From Mesobacillus subterraneus (GTDB taxonomy: Bacteria > Bacillota > Bacilli > Bacillales > Cytobacillaceae): a stretch of 64,000 nt of DNA. The DNA lies in assembly GCF_003937825.1 (NCBI RefSeq), contig NZ_RSFW01000013.1, forward strand, positions 124,001-188,000. The letters are read 5' to 3'. The position numbers and the translations under genes were made by a program. Position 1 is the stretch's first letter. Every line of letters starts with the position of its first letter. The notes under the pieces were generated by a model. It was not told where the DNA came from. It searched no databases and saw nothing but the letters and a program-made list of their open reading frames with translations. Of this stretch, positions 50,729 to 60,100 are shown one piece after another.

Positions 50729-50752
50729 AAGGAAGGGAATTCTCCCTTCCTT
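50729..50752. terminator. Bidirectional terminator
   Basis: AAGGAAGGGA and TCCCTTCCTT arms around ATTC, with A- and T-rich flanks, between fabZ and the EpuA-like gene. Confidence 0.9.
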
Positions 50753-50759
50753 GAAAAAT

Positions 50760-51023
50760 TTATTCTTTTTCCACTAGATCCAAAATATGAGTCCAGGTCG
50801 ATTTTTCAAATATATCTTTCGCTTTGCCGTTGCCCATGATGGCGTAACCGAACATGGCGCCGAGCACGATGCTTGCTGCTAAAAGGATGATGACAATGAT
50901 AATCCGAAGCCAGATCGGAATAAGGCGAACCCGGATTCTTTTCTTTTTTTCGCGTGTTTTCTTCTTTTCCTTCTTCACTTCTTCACGCGTTGCTGCTTCT
51001 GAATTATTCTTGTTTAAAGCCAT
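50760..51023 (-). CDS. EpuA-family small membrane protein (often annotated RNA polymerase beta-like)
   Basis: An 87-aa protein with a very basic N-terminus (KKEKKKTREKKKRIRVRLIP) and one transmembrane helix followed by a short outside tail. This is the layout of the EpuA/PF11772 family, usually mislabelled DNA-directed RNA polymerase subunit beta. Function is unclear. GAGGGGAAG precedes the ATG, and it follows flhP by 15 bp. Confidence 0.75.
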   Translation of the reverse strand: MALNKNNSEAATREEVKKEKKKTREKKKRIRVRLIPIWLRIIIVIILLAASIVLGAMFGYAIMGNGKAKDIFEKSTWTHILDLVEKE

Positions 51024-51038
51024 TTTGTTCTTCCCCTC

Positions 51039-51887
51039 TTAACGGATTCCGTTTACAAGCCCGAGCATCTGGTCAGCCAGCGTAATCGATTTTGCATGGA
51101 ATTGATAACTGCGCTGCACATTGATTAAATCTGTCATTTCTTTGCTCATATCTACATTTGACTGCTCAAGGACTCCTTGCTGAATGGAAACCTGATTCCT
51201 TAATTGGCCGGTCAGGCTTGTCAGGATGTCGGCTTCTTGAACGCCAAGCTCATCCAGATTATCTGGCAATCCGAGTAAATTGCCGCCTTTTTGCTCCAAA
51301 AATTGCGGCTTCTCTACCAATACTACACCAAGATTGAATTCTTGGCTTGCCCCATTGTACATTTCTGCTGTAAAACGACCAGTCTCATCGATTTTAAAAT
51401 TTTTCACATTCCCTGAAATCGTGATTGGCTGATTGTTTTCATCCAGAATCGCATGGCCGTCGCTGTTGACCAGCATCGTTTCATTTTCAGACAATGGCGT
51501 CAGGTAAAAAGCACCGTTCCGTGTCAGGCGCATCGCCGATGAGCCATCTTCATTCTGGACCATCACACGGTAAAATTGGCCTTCTGTCGTAAAAGCCGTA
51601 TCAAGTGAGCGATCGGTTGTTTTCAGGCTGCCCTGTGATAGCACCAACTGCACCTGTCCGAGCCGCGCACCATTTCCCTGGCGGATATGAAAAGGTGTCA
51701 TCCTGTTCTGCGGCTCAAGGGCATTATTCGGCTGGTTACGGTATTGCTGGACAAGCAGGTCGGTAAAAGAAGCTTCCCGGCGCTTGTACCCAGCCGTGTC
51801 GACATTCGCCAGGTTGTGGCCGATCATGTCCATCTGCTTTTGCAGCTGGGATAATGTATTTGTGGCGGTAATCATTGTTCTGTTCAT
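51039..51887 (-). CDS. flhP: Flagellar hook-basal body protein FlhP
   Basis: This 282-aa protein of the FlgG/FlgF-like rod-hook family has the N-terminal helix (NTLSQLQKQMDMIGHNLANV), the DTAGYKR turn and the C-terminal helical segment QSNVDMSKEMTDLINVQRSY. B. subtilis FlhO and FlhP are distal rod proteins needed for hook assembly. It lies 33 bp after flhO and is co-directional, matching the flhO-flhP-mbl arrangement. Confidence 0.93.
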   Translation of the reverse strand: MNRTMITATNTLSQLQKQMDMIGHNLANVDTAGYKRREASFTDLLVQQYRNQPNNALEPQNRMTPFHIRQGNGARLGQVQLVLSQGSLKTTDRSLDTAFTTEGQFYRVMVQNEDGSSAMRLTRNGAFYLTPLSENETMLVNSDGHAILDENNQPITISGNVKNFKIDETGRFTAEMYNGASQEFNLGVVLVEKPQFLEQKGGNLLGLPDNLDELGVQEADILTSLTGQLRNQVSIQQGVLEQSNVDMSKEMTDLINVQRSYQFHAKSITLADQMLGLVNGIR

Positions 51888-51920
51888 ATTTTATACCTCA
51901 ATGTTATAAAATCCAAGAGT

Positions 51921-52739
51921 CTACAGCCTTCCGATTTCATTTGCCGCTTTCTCCATGCTCTTATCATACGCCTGAAGGATTTTCTGGTTGGCTTCAAAGG
52001 CACGGTACGCCGTCATCATATCGGTCATCGTTTTGCTTACATCCACGTTCGATTGCTCAAGGAATCCCTGCTGGGTCCTGAACTGCACGCCAGCTGCGCC
52101 AAAAGCGGTCGGCAGCGGTGCACCATCTTCCGTCCGGAACAGGCCATCGCCTTCTTTTACCATCCGGAGCGGATTGTTCGAATAAGCTACACCCAGTGTT
52201 GCTGTCTCGCCATTTTCACCCGTCAGGACGCCGCCTTCGTTTATTGTAAAGCGGTCGCTGGAAAGCTGGATCTGCTGTCCGGCAGAATTCAGCACATAAT
52301 GGCCGCTGCCAGTCGTCAGGTAGCCCTGCGCATCAATCGTGAAATTCCCGTTCCTCGTATAACGAACTGTTCCATCTGTATTGCGGACCGTAAAAAAGAC
52401 AGAACCGTTTTCAGGCATATTAACATCCAGTAAAGCCACATCCGTCTTCCTGCCCGTTTCGCGCAAGTCGCCCTGAATGAACTTCGGGATCGCTTCCTGC
52501 ATATATACACCAGTATTGATGGTGCCGATTTCCTTATTGAAAGGAAGATTCAATCCATTTTCCGTTGGGACCTGCTGCTTGTCAAACCGCTGCAGAAGCA
52601 TTTCCGGGAACGCCCTCATCGCGGACTGATCTGCTTTATAGCCTGGTGTATTGGCGTTCGACATATTGTTCGTCAGCATTTCCGTCCTCCGCTGCTGGGC
52701 AAGCATACCGGAAGCCACCGTGTAAAATCCTTTAAACAT
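51921..52739 (-). CDS. flhO: Flagellar hook-basal body protein FlhO
   Basis: This 272-aa distal-rod protein shares the FlgG-type N-terminus (FKGFYTVASGMLAQQRRTEM and NTPGYKA) and C-terminus (QSNVDVSKTMTDMMTAYRAF). The ATG at 52739 follows GAGGTGGAAG; the frame extends 14 codons further without a ribosome site. It precedes flhP, and mbl lies upstream with a terminator between. Confidence 0.93.
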   Translation of the reverse strand: MFKGFYTVASGMLAQQRRTEMLTNNMSNANTPGYKADQSAMRAFPEMLLQRFDKQQVPTENGLNLPFNKEIGTINTGVYMQEAIPKFIQGDLRETGRKTDVALLDVNMPENGSVFFTVRNTDGTVRYTRNGNFTIDAQGYLTTGSGHYVLNSAGQQIQLSSDRFTINEGGVLTGENGETATLGVAYSNNPLRMVKEGDGLFRTEDGAPLPTAFGAAGVQFRTQQGFLEQSNVDVSKTMTDMMTAYRAFEANQKILQAYDKSMEKAANEIGRL

Positions 52740-52880
52740 TCTTCCACCTCTATTTGAAAAATCCCTTTGGAATTTTTTCACTACTTTCTATTATAAGAAA
52801 TATATCGGCAGGAAACATTAAAAATTTGCAGGAAAATGTAGGATTTTGGGTTTTATTCCAAAAAAATTGGGTAAAAAGTA

Positions 52881-52911
52881 AAAAAATCTGGAATCATGTG
52901 ATTCCAGATTT
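52881..52911 (-). terminator. mbl terminator
   Basis: AAATCTGGAATCA and TGATTCCAGATTT arms (13 bp) with a short loop, followed by a T-run on the minus strand, just past the mbl stop. Confidence 0.92.
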
Positions 52912-52919
52912 ACATTTTA

Positions 52920-53924
52920 TTAAACGATTCTGCGGCGTCCAGCAATCTTATCGATGTTATCGAGCATGATTCCTGTTCCAATCGCCACGCAATCCATTGG
53001 GTTGTCGGCAATCAGTACAGGTACCTTCAATTCTTCCATCATCAGCTGGTCGATGCCGTGCAGCAACGCGCCGCCGCCTGTCAGGATGACACCGCGGTCG
53101 ATGATGTCAGCTGATAATTCAGGTGGAGTTTTTTCAAGGACTGTTTTCGCAGCTTGAACGATGACTGCCACAGATTCCCTTAATGCCTTTTCGATTTCTT
53201 CGGAACGAACCGTAATCGTTCTTGGAAGACCGGAAACCATATCGCGGCCGCGGATTTCCATTTCTTCACTGCGGCTGCCTGGGAAGACAGTAGCAATTTG
53301 AATTTTAATGTTTTCAGCTGTGCGTTCACCGATCAACAGCTTGTATTCACGTTTGATATAATTCAGAATTTCAGCGTCAAATTTGTCGCCGGCCATTTTG
53401 ATCGACTGTGACGTAACGATGTCGCCCATGGAAAGCACAGCAACGTCTGTCGTACCGCCACCGATGTCAACGACCATGTTCCCGCTTGGCTGGAAGATGT
53501 CCATGCCAGCGCCGATCGCCGCAACCTTTGGCTCTTCTTCAAGATAAACCTTCTTGCCGCCGCTCTTTTCCGCGGCTTCCTTGATCGCTTTTTGCTCAAC
53601 GCTCGTGATGTTCGTTGGACAGCAGATCAGGATTCTTGGCTTGGATAAGAAGCCTTTAACGTTCAATTTATTGATAAAATGTTTTAGCATGGATTCAGTG
53701 ACGTCAAAGTCAGCGATGACTCCATCCTTCAACGGGCGGATCGCGACGATATTGCCAGGTGTACGCCCAACCATTTTACGCGCTTCTTCCCCAACAGCTA
53801 AAACCCTGTTTGTGTTCTTGTCAATTGCTACCACAGACGGCTCATTCAATACAATTCCTCGGCCTTTTACATGAATCAACACATTGGCAGTACCAAGGTC
53901 AATCCCAATATCCCTAGCAAACAT
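52920..53924 (-). CDS. mbl: Rod-shape-determining actin homologue Mbl
   Basis: This 334-aa MreB-family ATPase forms membrane-associated filaments that guide cell-wall synthesis along the cylinder. The phosphate loops IDLGTANVLIHVKGRG and DIGGGTTDVAVLS and the adenosine motif GGGALLHGID are present. The ATG at 53924 behind GGAGGATAAA is the start; the 42 extra codons upstream have no ribosome site. The position beside flhO identifies it as Mbl rather than MreB or MreBH. spoIIID, its usual upstream neighbour, is not found in the following 10 kb. Confidence 0.95.
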   Translation of the reverse strand: MFARDIGIDLGTANVLIHVKGRGIVLNEPSVVAIDKNTNRVLAVGEEARKMVGRTPGNIVAIRPLKDGVIADFDVTESMLKHFINKLNVKGFLSKPRILICCPTNITSVEQKAIKEAAEKSGGKKVYLEEEPKVAAIGAGMDIFQPSGNMVVDIGGGTTDVAVLSMGDIVTSQSIKMAGDKFDAEILNYIKREYKLLIGERTAENIKIQIATVFPGSRSEEMEIRGRDMVSGLPRTITVRSEEIEKALRESVAVIVQAAKTVLEKTPPELSADIIDRGVILTGGGALLHGIDQLMMEELKVPVLIADNPMDCVAIGTGIMLDNIDKIAGRRRIV

Positions 53925-54215
53925 TCTACTTTTATCCTCCTTGACAAATAGCTGGCTGCGGCTGATCAAGCCTCGTTTTCTCAAGTTTCGTAATGTCTTA
54001 TCTATGTACAATAGATCGCGATGTCCGAGAATACACAGACGCTGCCGCAATCTGCGAACCTTTCTTCTACCCTAATTGTTTATTTTATCACATTTGTCAT
54101 AAATAAGTAACCAACAGACAATAAATTTGCCATGTTTTGCAGAAATTTGTCATATTCGCAAACAACTTTTTGTAAAATGGTAAAAATAGAGGCAAATATA
54201 GAACGGAGGAATAAC

Positions 54216-54383
54216 ATGGGTGTCTTAGCAGCAGCAGTAGTTGTCATCTTATTTATCTTTTACATCATCATCAAAAACCTCCGCGAATCCTCACGCAGAG
54301 GCGACGCACCAGACATCAGCAACCCATCCTCAGCACCCGACAGCATCGGAGATAAAGGCGACGATGCCGATGACGGAGATTGA
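54216..54383 (+). CDS. Small membrane peptide, 55 aa
   Basis: MGVLAAAVVVILFIFYIIIK gives one N-terminal transmembrane helix; the rest is a short charged tail ending DDADDGD. The ATG at 54216 follows CGGAGGA. No family recognised. A perfect GGGACGGT palindrome directly follows its stop and may terminate it. Confidence 0.65.
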   Translation: MGVLAAAVVVILFIFYIIIKNLRESSRRGDAPDISNPSSAPDSIGDKGDDADDGD

Positions 54384-54437
54384 AACAGAGGGACGGTTCT
54401 TGTGTTTTCTGAAACACAAGAACCGTCCCTCTGTTTT
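54383..54437. repeat. GGGACGGT palindrome, perfect copy
   Basis: AACAGAGGGACGGTTCTTGTG and its exact inverse flank a 3-nt TCT loop; the arms are 25 bp with no mismatch. This is the cleanest member of the family in the window and separates the 55-aa gene from the convergent lipase gene. Confidence 0.92.
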
Positions 54438-54439
54438 GA

Positions 54440-56047
54440 TTATATTCCTCTTGCCTTCCAGGATAATGTTCTTTCTAATTCATCTACTTTAGAAGCTGTA
54501 TGGTTTAGATAGTTGATTATATTCTTCAGTTCGTGGTCATATCCTACTCTGAAGTCGAGCATGGCGATGGAGATTTTATCATCGAGCTGGGCTAATTTTC
54601 TAAGTGAGTTGAGTCCGCTGTCGACACGGTCAATCCTTTGCTGGAGGCTGGAGAGCCTGGCAGCCACAGACCTTAGATGACCAGTGTTCACCTCAATCAC
54701 CCCACTGTCTCCTCCACTGACAGATTTCCACCAACTTTTGAGGGCATCCGCTGTTCTGGATAAAAAACCACTCACCTGCTCTTTTACCATATTTTTAAAT
54801 TCATTAATGCTAATAGCAAGCTTTACACCTTCTACTACCATTCTCGCAAAAAGTACATCCATTGTTTCTGTGACTTTTTCATATACCTTCTTACTGAATT
54901 GTTCCACAGCCATAAAGGCATAATCGCGCATCGTCATTGCTGCTGTAACTAGCAGTATGATTGCTGCAGCAGTCACGACCGTTTTAATCGTAACCATTCC
55001 AACCGTTAAAGCGGCTACCGGTGAAATAGCTGTTAATACAAGCGCACCCTTCATTAAGCCGTCCAGGTTCGCCCGACCGTTTATAAAGGCGAAGGTTGTA
55101 TCGACGAACCCACCCAGCATTGAGTTAGGGAGCATTTGCAAACCTTGAGTAAGGTTTGCTACAAAGTGATTAGTGGGGTTTTTCAACTGGTACTCTTTTC
55201 TGATCAAGTTCCCGTCTTCATCTGCAGACATATGGCGAAGTGAATGACTGTCCGTAAGCTTTAATAAAGGGTCTAGGAGTCTCGTCTTCCAGTCAGATGT
55301 TTTCATATTGGTTTCAATAATTATAGGATCTGTAGGATTGAACATAATCGAGCTTACGAGGTCGTCTTCGTTTTGAAATTCGTAGATCCTCCCGCTCATC
55401 TCCGCAATTCTTTGATCGTTGGCATTTATGAATTCTCTATTGAATCCTGGAGCATTAAAAGTGCGCACTGTCCAAATTTTATCCCTGATGTCATCATTGG
55501 CTAAGAGGGATCCGGCTAGTGAGATGTTGCCTCCCAATGAATGACCTGTAACTGATAAAGAGCTATATTTGTCTCCTACTTTATTAAGGTATTGGATAGC
55601 TTCTGCTTGTTGGACTGTCTCGGCCTTATACAGTGTTGTTCCATTATTATCCCAGTCCGTGTTTAAATGCCGTGGATCATCCATCGCTTCACTACCTCGA
55701 AAAGCAATGACTGCTTCTCCCTGTTTAGGAACGAAGGTATAGGCCACAAAACCAGTAGAATTATTATTATTGGTATAGTTGTCAATTTTCCAGTCATTAT
55801 ATTTAGAAGTAGATTGTGTCAAACTAAGAACTGTTTCTTGATACTGCTTATAATCTTCTTCACTTCTAAAACGTTCTTTAACAGAGCCAGTATCTGTTTC
55901 TAACCTTTGTGAATGATAAGTTGCTAGCTGGCCAATAGTCAGCTTTCCATCAAGATAATCCCTTTCAAGCTGAGAATTTTTAGGGATATCCAGGTATGCC
56001 AGGTCTGCAAGAATCTTATGATCATTTTCAGTGATTGTTGAAGACAT
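54440..56047 (-). CDS. Lipase-type protein with helical C-terminus, TslA-like type VII toxin candidate
   Basis: This 535-aa protein has an N-terminal alpha/beta-hydrolase (lipase class 3 / DUF2974-like) with nucleophile Ser170 in VTGHSLGG and the oxyanion-side AFRGSEA. Hydrophobic helices occupy about 325-370, and the C-terminal 85 residues form helices (SSLQQRIDRVDSGLNSLRKL) like LXG/WXG-type targeting domains. A lipase first and a targeting domain last is the reverse arrangement described for S. aureus TslA. The next genes upstream are a lipoprotein and a small helical protein, as in the TslA locus. The ATG at 56047 after AGGTGAG is the start. Confidence 0.78.
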   Translation of the reverse strand: MSSTITENDHKILADLAYLDIPKNSQLERDYLDGKLTIGQLATYHSQRLETDTGSVKERFRSEEDYKQYQETVLSLTQSTSKYNDWKIDNYTNNNNSTGFVAYTFVPKQGEAVIAFRGSEAMDDPRHLNTDWDNNGTTLYKAETVQQAEAIQYLNKVGDKYSSLSVTGHSLGGNISLAGSLLANDDIRDKIWTVRTFNAPGFNREFINANDQRIAEMSGRIYEFQNEDDLVSSIMFNPTDPIIIETNMKTSDWKTRLLDPLLKLTDSHSLRHMSADEDGNLIRKEYQLKNPTNHFVANLTQGLQMLPNSMLGGFVDTTFAFINGRANLDGLMKGALVLTAISPVAALTVGMVTIKTVVTAAAIILLVTAAMTMRDYAFMAVEQFSKKVYEKVTETMDVLFARMVVEGVKLAISINEFKNMVKEQVSGFLSRTADALKSWWKSVSGGDSGVIEVNTGHLRSVAARLSSLQQRIDRVDSGLNSLRKLAQLDDKISIAMLDFRVGYDHELKNIINYLNHTASKVDELERTLSWKARGI

Positions 56048-56065
56048 AATTCTCACCTATCTTTA

Positions 56066-56842
56066 TCAATTTCGCTGCAGATTCGTCTTAATTTCTTCTA
56101 GCGATTGATCTTTTTTATACTCTGTAATAAAAACATATGAATCATTGAAGCTTCTTTCGTCACTGGAAAAATACTCAATAACTGATCCAAGTTCACTTCC
56201 AGCCTCAGCCTTTGCATATTCTGTTTTCATATTATTAAAAGTATCCGGTTTTACATAGTAAGCGGAAACTCCTCCGTATTTTACTCCCTCTTTTAAAAGT
56301 TCATCTGCCATCTGATCAATTAATTGCGCCTGTTTATCAATATCCACCGCTGTATCGGACTTTACAAAAACATCTAACATTACATCCATGTCGGGATTCA
56401 ACTTAATATAATCTTCTATATTCAAAGTTTTATCATTTAAACTATTGTCTGGGAACAACAATCCTCTTGATGTAAAATGACTCTTAACCCAGACTTCTTT
56501 TCCAAATAAGGAGTTAGCCATTTCATTTGCAACTTCATCCATTTTTTCAGCCATAACCACATTCATGTATTTATCCCAAACCTCATTCAAATCCTTCGTG
56601 ATCTCCACGTCAAACTCTTTCTCTGGCGCCGACTTTGGCGAAACAATAGCCTTCAGTGTATTGGTAGTCACGGTCCCATAGCCGCCGCCTATTTTTTTAA
56701 CTGTGAACTCTTCGCCGTACTTCTCTTTTAGTGATTGCTCGATTTTTTCTACTGCGGCTTTGTCCTGATCTCCGCATGCTGATGCAAGAATCATTGAGAA
56801 AATACCCATAACTATAAGCACCACCTTCTGCATTTTTCTCAT
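56066..56842 (-). CDS. Lipoprotein, candidate immunity protein to the lipase (TilA-like)
   Basis: This 258-aa protein has a signal peptide ending in lipobox ILASAC (Cys23) and a mixed alpha/beta body rich in Lys and Glu. It lies between the small helical gene and the lipase gene with short gaps (18 bp on each side). By position and topology it matches the lipoprotein TilA that protects against TslA, but no specific motif proves it. GGAGTGGGAAG precedes the ATG. Confidence 0.65.
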   Translation of the reverse strand: MRKMQKVVLIVMGIFSMILASACGDQDKAAVEKIEQSLKEKYGEEFTVKKIGGGYGTVTTNTLKAIVSPKSAPEKEFDVEITKDLNEVWDKYMNVVMAEKMDEVANEMANSLFGKEVWVKSHFTSRGLLFPDNSLNDKTLNIEDYIKLNPDMDVMLDVFVKSDTAVDIDKQAQLIDQMADELLKEGVKYGGVSAYYVKPDTFNNMKTEYAKAEAGSELGSVIEYFSSDERSFNDSYVFITEYKKDQSLEEIKTNLQRN

Positions 56843-56860
56843 CTTCCCACTCCTAGACTA

Positions 56861-57049
56861 TTAAACTTGGTATAGCTTGTGTTTTATCCTTTGGTATTTT
56901 CCGGAGAGTTGATGCAGCTTGGCTGAGCAGTTCTCTGCACCAATGCCTTTACATTTCCGCAAATCATCGGCTGCGAGTTGTAATTCCCTGGAGATCCTGT
57001 TCAACTCTGCGATGAGTTCATTCCTTTGTGCGGAAAAACTTTGTTTCAT
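56861..57049 (-). CDS. Small helical protein, candidate targeting/chaperone partner of the lipase
   Basis: A 62-aa coiled-coil-type peptide (ELNRISRELQLAADDLRK) with a CxxxxxxxC pair, resembling the small partner proteins that accompany LXG-type type VII effectors. The ATG at 57049 is preferred over the GTG at 57058, which lies inside the AAGGATG site. It is the first gene of the three-gene module. Confidence 0.6.
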   Translation of the reverse strand: MKQSFSAQRNELIAELNRISRELQLAADDLRKCKGIGAENCSAKLHQLSGKYQRIKHKLYQV

Positions 57050-57090
57050 GTCATTCACATCCTTGCTATTAGGATAACCTTTATAAAGGA

Positions 57091-57125
57091 GAATCCAAAG
57101 AGCGAGTTTAATGCTCTTTGGATTC
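57091..57125. terminator. Hairpin between the lipase module and the giant surface protein
   Basis: GAATCCAAAGAGC and GCTCTTTGGATTC are perfect 13-bp arms with a 9-nt loop, ending the giant gene. The T-tract is weak on both sides. Confidence 0.7.
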
Positions 57126-57133
57126 GTTTCCTA

Positions 57134-60100
57134 TTATTCTTCCTCTACCTTTGTTCTTTTTCTGCGGACTAGGTATGTTGTGGCTGCGCCTATTAGTCCT
57201 AGGAGGCCGGCGATGGTTCCGCCGAGTAATGGTTTATTTTCGTAGAACTTTACCAGTGCTCCTTTTTCGACGATTTCGAATAGGATGACGGTTGTTTTTT
57301 CATTGCCTGCTTCGTCATACGCTGTTACTTCAATTTCGTATGGTTGAATTTTAGCTAATGTTGTTTTGATGACTTTATAGCCGTTTTCTTCGATCACATC
57401 GCCATCGAACATTTCTCCGTTGATCATAACGGATTTTAGTGTGTCCTTCGGGTTATCCAGACGGATGGAGATGTCAACTGGATCGTAGTATTTGCCCTTA
57501 TTTTTCACACCTTCATAAACGACCTTAGGAGCTGTTTTGTCAATGATGAACTCGACGCTCAACTGTTGGATGTTGCCTGCTTTGTCCTTGACTTCGAAGA
57601 ACATGACATGCTTGCCTTCTTCCTTGATCGGCTCCCCGGCTTCATACGGCTTGCCGTTAAGCAACATCGCGATGATGTCGTAGGAGCTCATGTCCTCAAT
57701 CAAAAGCTGTGGCAGCAGGTCGGTGTTGAAGTACTTATTGGAAATCGGCTCTTTAAACTTAATAACCGGCGATGTTTTATCAATCGTAAACACAATTGTG
57801 CGTGATGAAACATTGTTCGCCAGGTCTGTTACGACCGCTTTTAAAATGTAATCCTGTTCGTATTCAAGCTTTGTTCCGTTCACAAACGGCTTGCCATTAA
57901 GCGTGACTGACGACTTGCTCTGGTCAAGATGGATATCAGAATACGTTACCTGCGGTGCGATATCTTTGTTGAAAAATCCATCAAGAACTCCTGTGATATT
58001 CAGCATCGGCTTTGTCGTATCAAGCGTGAAGCTGATTTCCAGGGTTGACTCATTTCCTGCCTTGTCGCGAGCGAGGACCTTGTAAATGTATTTCATTTCC
58101 CTTGCTGCCACAGGAATGTTTTTGCCGAGGTTTGCGCCATTGTTCAGAGTAGCGGAAATAATCATATCCTCCGCTTCATCCAGTGCAAACTCTGGTGTGA
58201 ATACTTCATTGATGTATTCACCATTTTTGATAACCCGGTTTTGGCCTTTGAATTTCGGTGTGATGACAGGTTTCGTCTTGTCGATCGTGAATTTCATTGT
58301 CTTGCTGAAGCTGTTGCCAGCCTTGTCAGTCGCATCAACGACGATGTTATATTCCCCTTCAGCACTGAAGTTGTGGCGGAATGAAGCAAGATCACCATTC
58401 ACTGAGAAACCGCCGGCGTTATAAGACGCGCCATTCCTGGTCACGTTGATCTTATTGATATCCAGGTTGATATCCTTGATTGTGACGTTAACTGGTTTAT
58501 CAACATTGTAATAGGCATTATTCTCCACACCCGTGATGTCGATGGCTGGCTTCACCGTATCCACAGTGAATGTCATTCTCTTCGAAATCGGGCCATTCCC
58601 AGCTTTGTCCTGGGCTTGTGCCATGATTGTGTATAAGCCATCACGGTTAAAATTGTAGCCCAGCTTTGACAGCTTGCTGGTGTTTTTCCAGGTGCCGATG
58701 CTGAATGGGGCACCGTCCTTCGTTGCAGAAATGCTGACATTATTAGTGTCGTAATTCAGCTCGTCAACCGAGATGGTTACGTTTTTACCTTCAGGATTGA
58801 AGGAGTTGTTCTCGACCCCATCAATGTTTACGACTGGATTGGTCTTGTCGATGATGAACGAGAGTTGTTCATGTTTCTTTGTATTGCCTGCTTTATCTGT
58901 TGATTTCAGGTTGATTACGTACTGACCTTCCTCAAAGAAAGTATAGCTGTTTACAGCCACTGTTTTTGAATCCGCAAGCAGCTTCAATTGGCCAACATTA
59001 AACGGCTTGCCATTTTTCTCAACCTTCAGCTCTGTGTTTGAAAGATTGATATTTCGGTCTTCAACCTTCATTTTGACGAGCATGTTTTTTCTATAGTTGA
59101 GACCATCTTCAATTTCTGTCACAAGGTCTACTTTTGGCTCTGTCTTATCAATCGTGAACTTGAGCGTTTTCGCCTCAGCGGGGTTGCCGGCTGCATCTTC
59201 TGATTTGACGATGATCTCATAGTCGCCATCCGCTTCAAACTTATGCTTAATCATCGTTTCTTGATCAACGTTTTCCCACTTAACCGGGTATTTTACTTTA
59301 TCCCCATCCACTTTGAATTGAATTTCCACTTTATTATTTTCAAAGTTGCGTTCGTTAACCTGGATTTTGATCTCCCGGTCTTTGTTATTGTAGGAATTAT
59401 GTTCAGCGCCGGTAATTTTAATTTTCGGCTGAGTATCGTCAACAGTGAATGTCTTTTTCATGGTTGACTGGTTCCCTGCTTTATCTGTTGCAACTACGGT
59501 AAATTCATAGTCTCCGTCGCCTTTGAATGGATAGCTATTTGTAGTTTTCTCACCTTTATCAGTCCAGGCAAGATCTTTTCTCTCTCCGCCATTCACCTTG
59601 TAATAGACGTCTACTTTCATGAATTCATGGTTGTGCTCATCAATCTCGACGTTGATTGAGTTTCCGCCTTTTACAAAGTCCCCTTCTTTTATGCCGGTAA
59701 AAGCAAGCTCAGGATTGGTTTTATCAATCGTGAAGTTGATTGGCTTGATGGCATAGCTATTCCCCTTTTTGTCATAGCCTTCGAATTCTAGCTTGTAGTC
59801 TCCTTCATCTTCAAAGGAAAGTACCTGATAGGCTGTCTTCAGTCTGCCTTTATCTTCTTTTGACCATTTGTCATATTCAATAATTGTTCCGTCTTCTTTC
59901 GTGACTTTTAAAAGCGACTTGCGCAGATCAAGGGTCAGGTCCTCGATGATGAAGGTCGCATCCTTCAACCCTGGATAATGGCCATTTTGGGAAAGATTTT
60001 TCACCGTCAACTTAGGCTCATCCTGGTCGATCGTGAAAAAGATTGGCAAAGCATTCACAGGACTATTTGTTGCTTTGTCCTGGATGTCAAAACGGATTTC

